NCBI GenBank assembly: GCA_023424395.1
Contig: JAFADY010000007.1
Span: forward strand, 1 to 64,000
DNA length: 64,000 nucleotides
Direction: 5' to 3'
From: Bacteroidota bacterium
GTDB lineage: Bacteria > Bacteroidota > Bacteroidia > Bacteroidales > Dysgonomonadaceae
How positions within the stretch are numbered: position 1 is the stretch's first letter; every line of letters starts with the position of its first letter. Under the pieces are notes generated by a model, which saw only the letters and a program-made list of their open reading frames with translations, was not told where the DNA came from and did no database searches. The translations under genes were made by a program, and so were the position numbers. This document shows, in pieces, positions 51,072-59,263 of the stretch.

Positions 51072-53342
51072 ATGGAACAATTTTTATATTACCTGCTTCG
51101 CGCATCCATTGTAATGGCTTTATTTTACGGCTTTTACAAACTATTTTTCGGAAAAAACACGTTTCACAATTTCAATCGATTTTCGCTCATCACGATTGTA
51201 ATGCTGGTGGGCGTGCTGCCGTTTTTCCGTTTCAATCTTCTTCCCGAAAAGAAAACCGAACCGGTCACTATCGAAAACCTTCCGATAGATTATTCAACCA
51301 TAACCGTTACCGAAATAACCGAAATGCCCGCGCCAACTCTCCAAATTCCGTGGATGGAATTGCTCACTGCGGTTCTCGTTATCGGCTTTTTGTTTGCGCT
51401 CACGCGTTACTTAGTTGGCTTGTTTCAGCTCGCCGCCATTATTAGCAAATCGGAAAAGCAAACGCTTGCCGATGAAACGGTTTTATGCGGAACCGATAAA
51501 AATATATCGCCGTTCAGTTGGCTCAAATACATCGTGATGTCGCAAAAAGACGTTACGGCCGACAATCGGGCAATCATTAATCACGAACGGGCGCACATCC
51601 GTTTAAAACACTCAATGGATATGGTGTTTTTCGACTTGTTCACGTGCGTTTTCTGGTTCAATCCTTTCTCGTGGCTGCTGCGCCGCGAAATTCAATCGGT
51701 ACACGAATATCAGGCCGATGAACAGGTACTTAACAATGGCATCGATGCTAAACAATATCAACTTTTATTAATCCGCAAAAGCGTGGGCGAACATAAATTT
51801 GCTTTGGCAAATAATTTTCGTCAGCGCGATTTGCATAAAAGAATTACTATGATGATGAAAAATAAAACGAACAAACGAATGAAATGGAACTACACGGCGG
51901 CGCTTCCCGTGTTGTTTCTGGCAATGGTTGCGCTTTCGGTTCCCAAACTGAACGCGAAAGTGATGGAAAAGGAAGCTGAAGAAACCATCGAAACGGTTGC
52001 GGAAAAAATAACCGTTGCGGGACAAGTGCTTGACGAAGCCGGACAAGTCATACCGATGGTTGCTGTCATTAATAAGGAAGACAATTCGAGAACAGTTACC
52101 GACAGCAATGGAAATTTTGTTTTCAATGTTGAAAAAGGTGCTACCGTGTCTTTCGTTATGGTCGGATATAAAGAACAAAAAGTTATTTTCAACAAACCAG
52201 AAACGAATTTCAAAGTGTCGCTCGAAAAAGGCGAAGGAGAAAACACAGAACTTATAACTGTGCGTATAAAAGGCCTCGACGATGTAGGCGAAGCAATCGA
52301 CGACCAAACTAAACTCACCGTTTCCGGCTTAGTAGTCAGTAAAGGAGAATTTATTCCGGGTGTAGTGGTTGTTATTAAAGACTCTACAGTTGGAACAGCT
52401 ACCGATACGAAAGGAGCTTTTGTAATAAAAGCCGATAAAGGCGATGTGCTGAATTTTGTGATGGTGGGTTACAAACCTTCTGAGTATAAAGTTGAGAAAG
52501 CCGAAAAGAATTTAGTAATTGTTCTTCAGCCCGATGATGTTGTGGCGGTTGGAGGCGGCAAAATGAGTGATTTGCAAGGCAAGGTAAAAAGCATTGCTAT
52601 TCTTGAAGGTAAAATAACTGATGTTGAGACAAAAGATGGAAAAACACCTCTGTATGTAAAAGATGGAATTGCAATTTCTAAAGAAGAGTTAGAAAAAATA
52701 CAGCCGAATGAAATCGAGTCCATTTCAGTATTAAAAAATGCATCTGCCACCGCTGTTTACGGCGATAAAGGAAAAGACGGCGTAATAATAGTTACTACAA
52801 AAAAAGCAAAGCATATAAGTTTAAACGGTTTACAGGGAAAAGTATCGGGCATAAACGATGATAATAAAGAGTCCACTTTGTTGTTGCGCGGCGTCTCCGA
52901 AGATAAAAAACCATTGATTATTATTGATGGAAAAAAACTGCCAAACGATTTCAATTTAAACTCAATTTCACCGGACGATATTGAATCAATAACAGTTTTG
53001 AAAGATCGGGCCGCTGCAGCCATTTATGCCAATGAAGGAGAGAACGGGGTCATACTTATAATGACCAAACAAAATTTGAAGTCTAAAGTTTCGGTTGATA
53101 CGAATAATGGAGAGCAGATAGGAATACACACTTATAAAAGTGGTGAAGTAAAAACATTTGGAGATTTTAAGAACACCGAAATTTACATCAACGGAAAGAA
53201 GTCCACTATTGAACAGGTAAAGAAACTGCGTGAGAAAGACATAAAACAAATGAGCGCAGCGCCCGCCGATTTGGATTTAGAAACCGATTTACACAAAAAA
53301 TACAACGTTCCCCGAAACAAGAGCGTATTTGAAATCAAATAA
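51072..53342 (+). CDS. BlaR1-like M56 metallopeptidase sensor with CarboxypepD_reg and TonB-receptor-plug-like domains
   Basis: 756 residues. N-terminal membrane helices (about 5-125), a cytosolic M56 zinc-protease domain with HERAH (His171, Glu172, His175), a further Glu in the HEYQADEQVL segment, a last membrane helix (about 275-293), then a periplasmic part: two CarboxypepD_reg-like sandwiches (about 314-390 and 412-485; VTDSNGNFVFNVEKGATVSF) and two plug-like units (about 495-580 and 583-670; NEIESISVLKNASATAVYG and DDIESITVLKDRAAAAIYA), ending in a third partial unit. It should sense an envelope signal and cleave the repressor. The plug units replace the beta-lactam-sensor domain of classic BlaR1. 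Confidence 0.85.
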   Translation: MEQFLYYLLRASIVMALFYGFYKLFFGKNTFHNFNRFSLITIVMLVGVLPFFRFNLLPEKKTEPVTIENLPIDYSTITVTEITEMPAPTLQIPWMELLTAVLVIGFLFALTRYLVGLFQLAAIISKSEKQTLADETVLCGTDKNISPFSWLKYIVMSQKDVTADNRAIINHERAHIRLKHSMDMVFFDLFTCVFWFNPFSWLLRREIQSVHEYQADEQVLNNGIDAKQYQLLLIRKSVGEHKFALANNFRQRDLHKRITMMMKNKTNKRMKWNYTAALPVLFLAMVALSVPKLNAKVMEKEAEETIETVAEKITVAGQVLDEAGQVIPMVAVINKEDNSRTVTDSNGNFVFNVEKGATVSFVMVGYKEQKVIFNKPETNFKVSLEKGEGENTELITVRIKGLDDVGEAIDDQTKLTVSGLVVSKGEFIPGVVVVIKDSTVGTATDTKGAFVIKADKGDVLNFVMVGYKPSEYKVEKAEKNLVIVLQPDDVVAVGGGKMSDLQGKVKSIAILEGKITDVETKDGKTPLYVKDGIAISKEELEKIQPNEIESISVLKNASATAVYGDKGKDGVIIVTTKKAKHISLNGLQGKVSGINDDNKESTLLLRGVSEDKKPLIIIDGKKLPNDFNLNSISPDDIESITVLKDRAAAAIYANEGENGVILIMTKQNLKSKVSVDTNNGEQIGIHTYKSGEVKTFGDFKNTEIYINGKKSTIEQVKKLREKDIKQMSAAPADLDLETDLHKKYNVPRNKSVFEIK

Positions 53343-53349
53343 TCCGTAT

Positions 53350-53381
53350 AAAGCCGGGCCGTAAAAGGTTCGGCTTTTTTT
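53350..53381 (+). terminator. Terminator after the BlaR1-like gene
   Basis: AAAGCCG (53350-53356) and CGGCTTT (53371-53377) followed by more T to 53381. Confidence 0.8.
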
Positions 53382-53393
53382 AATTAATTTCCA

Positions 53394-54515
53394 TTAAAAC
53401 GATTCATCTATCAATTTATATGGCACCCTGATCGCTTTCGGTCGGTAGTGATTCGGATCCATTCTGCCATCGATGCACATATCGAAACATTCGCCGTATC
53501 CGTTAATGGAATACGTAATCAGGAGTTCGTTTTTGCCGTTGTCGTACTCAGGATGCGCCATAGCCATATAAAAAAACGGGTAGTGGCCGTTTACGGTATC
53601 GTCCACCGTCCACACGGTTTTTTTGTTTCCGAAAGGTCCGTAAGGTGTATCGGATGTATAGGTATAAATTTCTTTTCCCTGATTGCAACCTACACTAAAT
53701 TCCGTGGTAATCAGCACATACTTTTTTTTCAATTTGAAGACGTAGAATGAGGCGGTAAATTCCGAAAAAATCTTTTTCGCATCGGTCACGTTTTCCGACC
53801 AGCCAACACCATCGAAATACTCCCACGCTGTTTGTGGATTTTTGCCCGGAAAACGGGCAACCATCAGGTCGTTTCCAAACCCATTATCGCGTATTCCGTA
53901 TACCAAATGATAATCATCATCTTCAATAATACTATTGTTGAAACTGATGTTGTTGCGACTTCCTAAAAACACGTAATCAGTTACTTCCATAGTGGGAATG
54001 AGCATTTTTGCAATGTATAGAGAATCGATGGCTTCGAAACCCCACATGCCGCCTTCGCCCGTATTGTGCAGCAAAGCCTGAAAAACATACACCGTGTCTT
54101 TATTCACCAGCCCGGGCCCCGGCCAAAACCAATAATTATCATCTTTAGTATGTTTAAAAAGAGAGTAAGATTCCTTACCGATGTGTGTTTTTTGACTCTC
54201 AGGATCAGTAATTCCCATTTCCAAAGCCGCATTTCTTGCTTGAAAAAGACAAGGCACGGTTTTTGTTTTCGGGTCGAAATGATCGATATGGCTGTCGCCG
54301 AAAACCCATAAACTTTTATCGTTATTCAAGGGGATGGACAAGGCCACATCGCCCGAAATCCAACCCGATGTACGATGGAAGTGGGAGGTGAACGTGGAGT
54401 CTTTGTACGCTTTCGCAGCGCTTTCTGTTGATGGTGGCGAGGTACAGCCGATAACCGTTAACCATACGAAAAGATAGAAATATTGAAAAAGAACTTTTTT
54501 ATTGATTAATAACAT
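53394..54515 (-). CDS. Secreted beta-propeller-like lipoprotein (DUF5005/glycosidase-like)
   Basis: 373 residues. Signal peptide with lipobox VIGC; mature part with repeated blades ending in Trp/Gly motifs: GWISGDVALSIPLNNDKSLW, FGDSHIDHF, NYWFWPGPGLVNKDTVYVFQ, YEYFDGVGWSENV, TTEFSVGCNQGKEIYTYTS, GHYPFFYMAMAHPEYDNGKN. Resembles the five-bladed folds of DUF5005 and GH43-type carbohydrate enzymes. Conserved Asp and Glu lie in FGDSHID and TTEFS, but I cannot name the catalytic residues. Paired with a GH5-like gene, so polysaccharide degradation is the best guess. Confidence 0.6.
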   Translation of the reverse strand: MLLINKKVLFQYFYLFVWLTVIGCTSPPSTESAAKAYKDSTFTSHFHRTSGWISGDVALSIPLNNDKSLWVFGDSHIDHFDPKTKTVPCLFQARNAALEMGITDPESQKTHIGKESYSLFKHTKDDNYWFWPGPGLVNKDTVYVFQALLHNTGEGGMWGFEAIDSLYIAKMLIPTMEVTDYVFLGSRNNISFNNSIIEDDDYHLVYGIRDNGFGNDLMVARFPGKNPQTAWEYFDGVGWSENVTDAKKIFSEFTASFYVFKLKKKYVLITTEFSVGCNQGKEIYTYTSDTPYGPFGNKKTVWTVDDTVNGHYPFFYMAMAHPEYDNGKNELLITYSINGYGECFDMCIDGRMDPNHYRPKAIRVPYKLIDESF

Positions 54516-54521
54516 AAGATC

Positions 54522-55601
54522 TTATTTTTGTGTTGGAGCCATTTCAATAAATTTAAGCAGTGCTGATCTGTAAACAGCATCGTGCATGGTTCCTGATTTT
54601 TCCAGTTCTTCCAGGGTTTTGCCGTTGTAGTGCCACACCCAGCCGCTGACATCGGCATTATGCTTTTCAATGAAGTGTTGTAGTTCTACAACGGTACAAT
54701 TCATCGGAAAAATTTCAGAAATCACCAACGGTTTGCTTCCTTTAAATTTTTTAATTATTTCACTGTCTTTATTTTCTTCATTGCTTTTTGGATAAAGGTG
54801 TACACTCATCTGACTCAAATCATCTGAATATTGAGAAAAACCGGGAAAAGGCAAAAAGCCTACGGTAATGAGGTGTTGTTTATCTTGTTTTCGAATAGCT
54901 TCACTCATTTTTGCAATCCACTTTTTCATAGTCTCTTCGTTGGATGAGTCAGGATAAAGTGCAATATTCTGCACGAAGAAAAAACCTCCGAATCCTTCTC
55001 CCGGCAGCCATCCGTTAGAAGGATCTACCGCAACCACCGGTTCGTTCATAAGATCATAAGATAAAATTGAGGGGCTTTGTCCAATGGCAGAAGCGACGGA
55101 TTCCCAAAATATGGCTTGTGTTTGCCACCTCTGTGCGTCATTTAACTTGCTATACCATTCGGGTTGATCTTCTTTCACAAAAGCATTTAATCCTGAAACG
55201 ATGAGGTACAATTCGTTTTCTTCGGCGACTTTTATGAGTTGTTTTAGCTTTTCCAGCGATTGTTTATCGGGCGTACGAACATCTTTCATAAACGCGTGAT
55301 ACTGCAAGGGTACACGCACCGTATTCGCTCCATAATTTTTCATTTCTTCAAAATCCTTTACCAAAGCGTCCCAGTTGGTTGTCCAGTATGTTTCGAGCAT
55401 TACATCTTGTCTTCCCCAATTAAATCCCCAAACTTTAAATTCTTTGTCTTTTTCTGTAAACAATTTATTTCCCGATGCAGAAACAAGCGGCAACTTTTCC
55501 GAAATACCATCATTTTCTGCAGGCGTTTCCACATTTTTTTCACAACTTGTGAAGAGTATAATTGTTAGTAAAAGCGAACTTATGTAATTGATTGATACCA
55601 T
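54522..55601 (-). CDS. GH5-like cellulase-family lipoprotein
   Basis: 359 residues. Signal peptide with lipobox FTSC. TIM-barrel with VWGFNWGRQDVMLETYWTTN, NTVRVPLQYHAFM, the acid/base Glu in LSYDLMNEPV, SVHLYPKS and the nucleophile Glu in PLVISEIFPM; ends SGWVWHYNGKTLEEL. Both catalytic Glu are present, so it is probably active on a beta-mannan or beta-glucan. Six bases separate it from the propeller gene, which suggests joint expression. Confidence 0.8.
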   Translation of the reverse strand: MVSINYISSLLLTIILFTSCEKNVETPAENDGISEKLPLVSASGNKLFTEKDKEFKVWGFNWGRQDVMLETYWTTNWDALVKDFEEMKNYGANTVRVPLQYHAFMKDVRTPDKQSLEKLKQLIKVAEENELYLIVSGLNAFVKEDQPEWYSKLNDAQRWQTQAIFWESVASAIGQSPSILSYDLMNEPVVAVDPSNGWLPGEGFGGFFFVQNIALYPDSSNEETMKKWIAKMSEAIRKQDKQHLITVGFLPFPGFSQYSDDLSQMSVHLYPKSNEENKDSEIIKKFKGSKPLVISEIFPMNCTVVELQHFIEKHNADVSGWVWHYNGKTLEELEKSGTMHDAVYRSALLKFIEMAPTQK

Positions 55602-55688
55602 AATTATTTATGTTTGTTTATGTTGTAAACACAAATAAGAACGTAATAGTTTTGTGATAACCAGAGTTTTAAGTCTTATTGTCTTTTT

Positions 55689-56783
55689 TTAATTAAACCC
55701 ATATGCCGCCACTCGCATTTCTTTTACCGATTTAAATGGCTTGGGTGGATGCAGGTAGCGTTCCAGAAATTTGTGTACGTTGTAGCGGATATCGGTAGCT
55801 TCTTTGCTGTCGATACGGTCGAAACCATGACCGCCCGATGCATCTTGAAAAATTTTGTACTCAAATTCTTTACCGTGCTTTTTCAGCGTTTCAATCATCA
55901 GTTCCACCTCTTCTACGTACACATCGTTATCGTTGGTGTTGGTGTAGATAAGCAGCGGCTTGTTGAGGTTTTTGGCGTAATGAGTGGGGGAGCGTCGCGC
56001 GTATTCTTGGGGATTCTCTTTTATACTTTCGCCGATATGATGCGGTGCCGTGAAATACGCCGTGTAACTTTCGTCGTGCGATGCCAAGCGATTCTCCAAA
56101 TCGCTTACAGGCACGCCCGCGAAAGCGCATTGATATTTATCGCCGTGTTGAAGAATCTGCATCAGCGAGATCATCCCGCCGTGGCTCCATCCGATAACGC
56201 CTATGCGTGTGGCATCCACGAAACTATAATTCTCAATCATGTAGTTGCGGCTTTCCAGCACATCGTCATTTTCGCGGCCACCGTAATCAATGTTTTCGTA
56301 CGTGGTTTTTCCGTAGCCCGTGCTTCCGCGGTATTCCGCCGAAACCACCACGTATCCCTGCGCAATAAGTTCGCGGACAATGTGCGCATAATACGTCGAA
56401 AAATTGGCGTGAATTCCGCTGTGTGGAAGGACAATAAGCGGATATTTTTTATGAACATCGATTCCTTTCGGAACAAATACATACGTGTAAAATTGCAATT
56501 TATTGTCTGCAAAGCGGTCGTCGGGGTCTTTAGGTTTCCAACGCGGAGTACTTGTGAGGCGCACTTTATCAATATGGGCAATATCTTCCAATCGGCGGAA
56601 CCATAGGAGGTCGTCAATTTGTTTTTCAAGCACGTCAAAGCGGTGCTCATAATCCAAAACTTTTTGTTGCAACGAAGAAATTTCTTTCAACAACGTTGAA
56701 TCCGTCTGCTGCGAAAAAACATTCGAGCCGCAAATCAAACAAACAGCACAAAGCAACATCAATTTTTTCAAATATGTATTCAT
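55689..56783 (-). CDS. Prolyl-oligopeptidase-family (S9) alpha/beta hydrolase, exported
   Basis: 364 residues from ATG 56783. Signal peptide (KKLMLLCAVCLICGSNVFSQ), a helical N-terminal stretch, then an alpha/beta hydrolase with oxyanion segment PLIVLPHSGIHANFS, nucleophile Ser in GWSHGGMIS, AYFTAPHHIGESI, the acid Asp region NTNDNDVYVEE, and His in SGGHGFDRID. It should cut esters or short peptides in the periplasm. Next to GH5-like and propeller genes; may be an esterase for the same substrate. Confidence 0.85.
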   Translation of the reverse strand: MNTYLKKLMLLCAVCLICGSNVFSQQTDSTLLKEISSLQQKVLDYEHRFDVLEKQIDDLLWFRRLEDIAHIDKVRLTSTPRWKPKDPDDRFADNKLQFYTYVFVPKGIDVHKKYPLIVLPHSGIHANFSTYYAHIVRELIAQGYVVVSAEYRGSTGYGKTTYENIDYGGRENDDVLESRNYMIENYSFVDATRIGVIGWSHGGMISLMQILQHGDKYQCAFAGVPVSDLENRLASHDESYTAYFTAPHHIGESIKENPQEYARRSPTHYAKNLNKPLLIYTNTNDNDVYVEEVELMIETLKKHGKEFEYKIFQDASGGHGFDRIDSKEATDIRYNVHKFLERYLHPPKPFKSVKEMRVAAYGFN

Positions 56784-56830
56784 AAGGCTATTTTTTAATG
56801 GGTTGATATTGGCAAAGATAGCAAAAAAAC

Positions 56831-57613
56831 TCACACCTTAGCCATCGGCGTATAAGCATCATGATAAAAAATAAGTGTTCGATGGTCTTTTTTGGCTTTG
56901 TCCAAAAACCGCTTTTTCTCATCCATGGCCACCACCACGCTGTTATCGTATGCCGAGAGCCAACCGAGCTGTAAATTCAGCGAAGTGGGCACAACATCGC
57001 CCGGAAAGGCATAATTTCCTTCATCGGTATCAAATAATACGATAATTTGCCCCGGCGTGTGTCCATCGTACAACTCTAAACGAATTCCGTCACACAACTG
57101 CATATCTTTCAATACAAATTCCAATCGTCCCGAATCGAAGATCGGTTCAATATTATCGGCAAAGAACGAGCCTTTTTCAAACAAAGAAGGTTTCCTGTAA
57201 TTTTTCCATTGCGTCAGGCTCACTCTATACGTGGCGTTGGGGAACGCAGGCACAGCGCGGTTCTTTTCATCGAGAACGGTGCTCGCACCACAGTGGTCGA
57301 AATGCAGGTGCGTGAGTATCACATCGGTAACTTCCTCGGGTGCGTATCCTATTTTTTGTATTTCTTCTATGATATTTTTTTGATTATAAGGCTGATAGAA
57401 TTTTAATTTGGGATTGTGTTTGTCGCCGATTCCCGTATCCACAAGAATTCGTCGGTCATCGGTCTCGATAAACACGCACCGGAGCGACATTTCGCACATG
57501 TTGTTTTCGTCTGTCTTATATTTATTCGACCAATACTTTTTGGGCACCGGGCCAAACATCACTCCGCCGTCTCCCAAAAAATATCCCGATTCAATAATAT
57601 GAAACTTGAGCAT
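56831..57613 (-). CDS. MBL-fold metallo-hydrolase
   Basis: 260 residues from ATG 57613; upstream codons (NSKLVTRNSKLSGNF) fall in the heptamer repeat. Zinc motif THLHFDHCG (HxHxDH) plus GHTPGQI and FPGDVV, and a C-terminal His in LIFYHDA. Close to the ComEC/YtnP/lactonase-like branch: starts LKFHIIESGYFLGDGGVMFG, which occurs in proteins annotated as lactonase-like. Substrate uncertain. Divergent from the DUF4924 gene, with overlapping promoters. Confidence 0.85.
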   Translation of the reverse strand: MLKFHIIESGYFLGDGGVMFGPVPKKYWSNKYKTDENNMCEMSLRCVFIETDDRRILVDTGIGDKHNPKLKFYQPYNQKNIIEEIQKIGYAPEEVTDVILTHLHFDHCGASTVLDEKNRAVPAFPNATYRVSLTQWKNYRKPSLFEKGSFFADNIEPIFDSGRLEFVLKDMQLCDGIRLELYDGHTPGQIIVLFDTDEGNYAFPGDVVPTSLNLQLGWLSAYDNSVVVAMDEKKRFLDKAKKDHRTLIFYHDAYTPMAKV

Positions 57614-57620
57614 AAAGTTG

Positions 57621-57638
57621 TATTTTTGTGCAAAATTA
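57621..57638. promoter_or_regulatory. Divergent -7 elements of DUF4924 and MBL genes
   Basis: Plus strand TATTTTTG at 57621-57628; minus strand TAATTTTG at 57638-57631. Only two bases separate them, so the two promoters must compete or be coordinated. Confidence 0.45.
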
Positions 57639-57645
57639 CCACTTA

Positions 57646-57676
57646 GTTTCGAGTTTCGCGTTACGAGTTTCGAGTT
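57646..57676. repeat. Heptamer array, unit GTTTCGA (four copies)
   Basis: GTTTCGA, GTTTCGC, GTTACGA, GTTTCGA and a final GTT, directly before the DUF4924 ATG at 57687. Confidence 0.75.
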
Positions 57677-57686
57677 AAAATTGAAA

Positions 57687-58217
57687 ATGCTCCCCAAAAA
57701 GAACGATAACATTGCCGAATATTTGCTCTACATGTGGCAAATAGAGGATTTGCTGCGCGTATATGATTTGAATATCGATAAAGTTCAGCAACATTTGATC
57801 GATAATTTGCCCGTTTCGGATGACGAAAAGCAGCAAATGCGAGATTGGTACGAAGGTTTGATCATGATGATGAAATCGGAAAATGTGCAGGAAAAAGGAC
57901 ATTTACAGGTCAATAAAAACATCATTATCGATCTTACCGATGCACATTTACGTCTGTTGAAAGACCCGCAGGAATCGGCTTACATTACCATGTATTACAA
58001 AACGTTACCGTACATTGTGGAGCTTCGGGCAAAATCGCAGCAACCCGATGTTCCCGAACTTGAAACGTGTTTTACAGCTTTGTACGGCTACTTGCTGTTG
58101 AAAATGCAAAAGAAAGAAATTTCGCGCGCAACGCAACAAGCGGTAGAGCAAATTACTAAACTCATCGCGCTGCTTTCGGAAAAATATAAAACAATCGATA
58201 ACGAAGAACAATCCTAA
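57687..58217 (+). CDS. DUF4924-family protein
   Basis: 176 residues from ATG 57687. Helical and cytosolic: NIAEYLLYMWQIEDLLRVYD, VQQHLIDNLPVSDDEKQQMR, YEGLIMMMKSENVQEKGHLQ, LDLTDAHL-like. Characteristic of Bacteroidota; function unknown. Followed three bases later by rfbD and then by prfC, a conserved neighbourhood. Confidence 0.8.
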   Translation: MLPKKNDNIAEYLLYMWQIEDLLRVYDLNIDKVQQHLIDNLPVSDDEKQQMRDWYEGLIMMMKSENVQEKGHLQVNKNIIIDLTDAHLRLLKDPQESAYITMYYKTLPYIVELRAKSQQPDVPELETCFTALYGYLLLKMQKKEISRATQQAVEQITKLIALLSEKYKTIDNEEQS

Positions 58218-58220
58218 ATT

Positions 58221-59183
58221 ATGGCAATATACACAGGCTCAAACAAGCATCTCGGCGGTACCGAAGCTATTACGCAAAAACAGGAAACTTTTTATGGTTT
58301 GGTGCAAAAAAATGTATTAATAACCGGTTCGAACGGACAACTCGGCAATGAGTTGCGTAAACGTCAGGAAATCAGCAATAACGTGTTTTATTACATTTAT
58401 ACCGATGCCGGCGATTTAGATATTACCGATTTGCAGCAAGTTACGGATTTTGTGAAGCATCACTCCATTCAATATATCATCAACTGCGCGGCTTACACCA
58501 ATGTTGAAAAGGCCGAAACGGATGTTGAAGCTGCCTATTTGGTAAATTATACGGGTGCCGAAAATTTGGCGAAAGCTGCTGCGGAAAATAATTGTCGCTT
58601 AATTCATATTTCCACCGATTTTGTTTTTGACGGAAAATCCATCATTCCTTACACCGAAAACGTTGCAGCGAATCCGTTATCGGTTTACGGAAAATCGAAG
58701 TTGAAAGGTGAAGAGGCTATCCGTGAGTTTTGTCCCGATGCGGTAATTATTCGCACATCGTGGTTGTATTCGGAGTTTGGAAATAATTTCGTGAAAACGA
58801 TGATCCGCCTGATGAACGAACGCGAGGAGTTAAATATCGTTTCCGATCAACGCGGAACACCCACCTATGCAGCGGATTTAGCAGAAATGATCCTTCATAT
58901 CATGGAATTTGCCGAAACTGAAGAGTGGAAACCGGGCATGTATCATTTCTCCAATATGGGTGAAACCTCTTGGTTCGAATTTGCCGAAAAAATAAAAGAA
59001 TTGGGCAACATACAAAACTGCCAACTGAATCCTATTAAAACCGATGAATACCCTACCGCTGCCGAACGCCCCCCATACAGTGTGATGAATTTATCGAAAA
59101 TTCAATCGGCATTTCACGTTGAAATTCCAAAATGGGAAAATGGTTTGGAAAGGTGTATTAAACAATTAGCAATTAATAACTAA
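58221..59183 (+). CDS. rfbD: dTDP-4-dehydrorhamnose reductase
   Basis: 320 residues from ATG 58221. The first 27 residues (AIYTGSNKHLGGTEAITQKQ and following) are not part of the family; GTG at 58302 would give a more usual N-terminus just before NVLITGSNGQLGNELR. Rossmann fold with the GxxGxxG motif, INCAAYTNVEKAETD, STDFVFDG and the catalytic YGKSK. It reduces dTDP-4-keto-L-rhamnose to dTDP-L-rhamnose for surface polysaccharides. Ends before a heptamer repeat and prfC. Confidence 0.9.
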   Translation: MAIYTGSNKHLGGTEAITQKQETFYGLVQKNVLITGSNGQLGNELRKRQEISNNVFYYIYTDAGDLDITDLQQVTDFVKHHSIQYIINCAAYTNVEKAETDVEAAYLVNYTGAENLAKAAAENNCRLIHISTDFVFDGKSIIPYTENVAANPLSVYGKSKLKGEEAIREFCPDAVIIRTSWLYSEFGNNFVKTMIRLMNEREELNIVSDQRGTPTYAADLAEMILHIMEFAETEEWKPGMYHFSNMGETSWFEFAEKIKELGNIQNCQLNPIKTDEYPTAAERPPYSVMNLSKIQSAFHVEIPKWENGLERCIKQLAINN

Positions 59184-59191
59184 CAATTACA
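59164..59191. repeat. Heptamer-period repeat at the rfbD-prfC junction
   Basis: AATTAGC, AATTAAT, AACTAAC, AATTACA. It overlaps the last codons of rfbD (IKQLAINN) and then enters the spacer. Confidence 0.55.
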
Positions 59192-59263
59192 AAACTTCGT
59201 GGACTCCGTGCTTTCCTTGTAAGTCACAGTGTAACAAAAAGTACCTCTGCGTAATAAAAATAT

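Noticed and set aside
55749..56606. Long plus-strand ORF (285 codons) antisense to the S9 hydrolase
   Set aside because: No domain, skewed composition, and fully overlapping a clear alpha/beta hydrolase; shadow frame.
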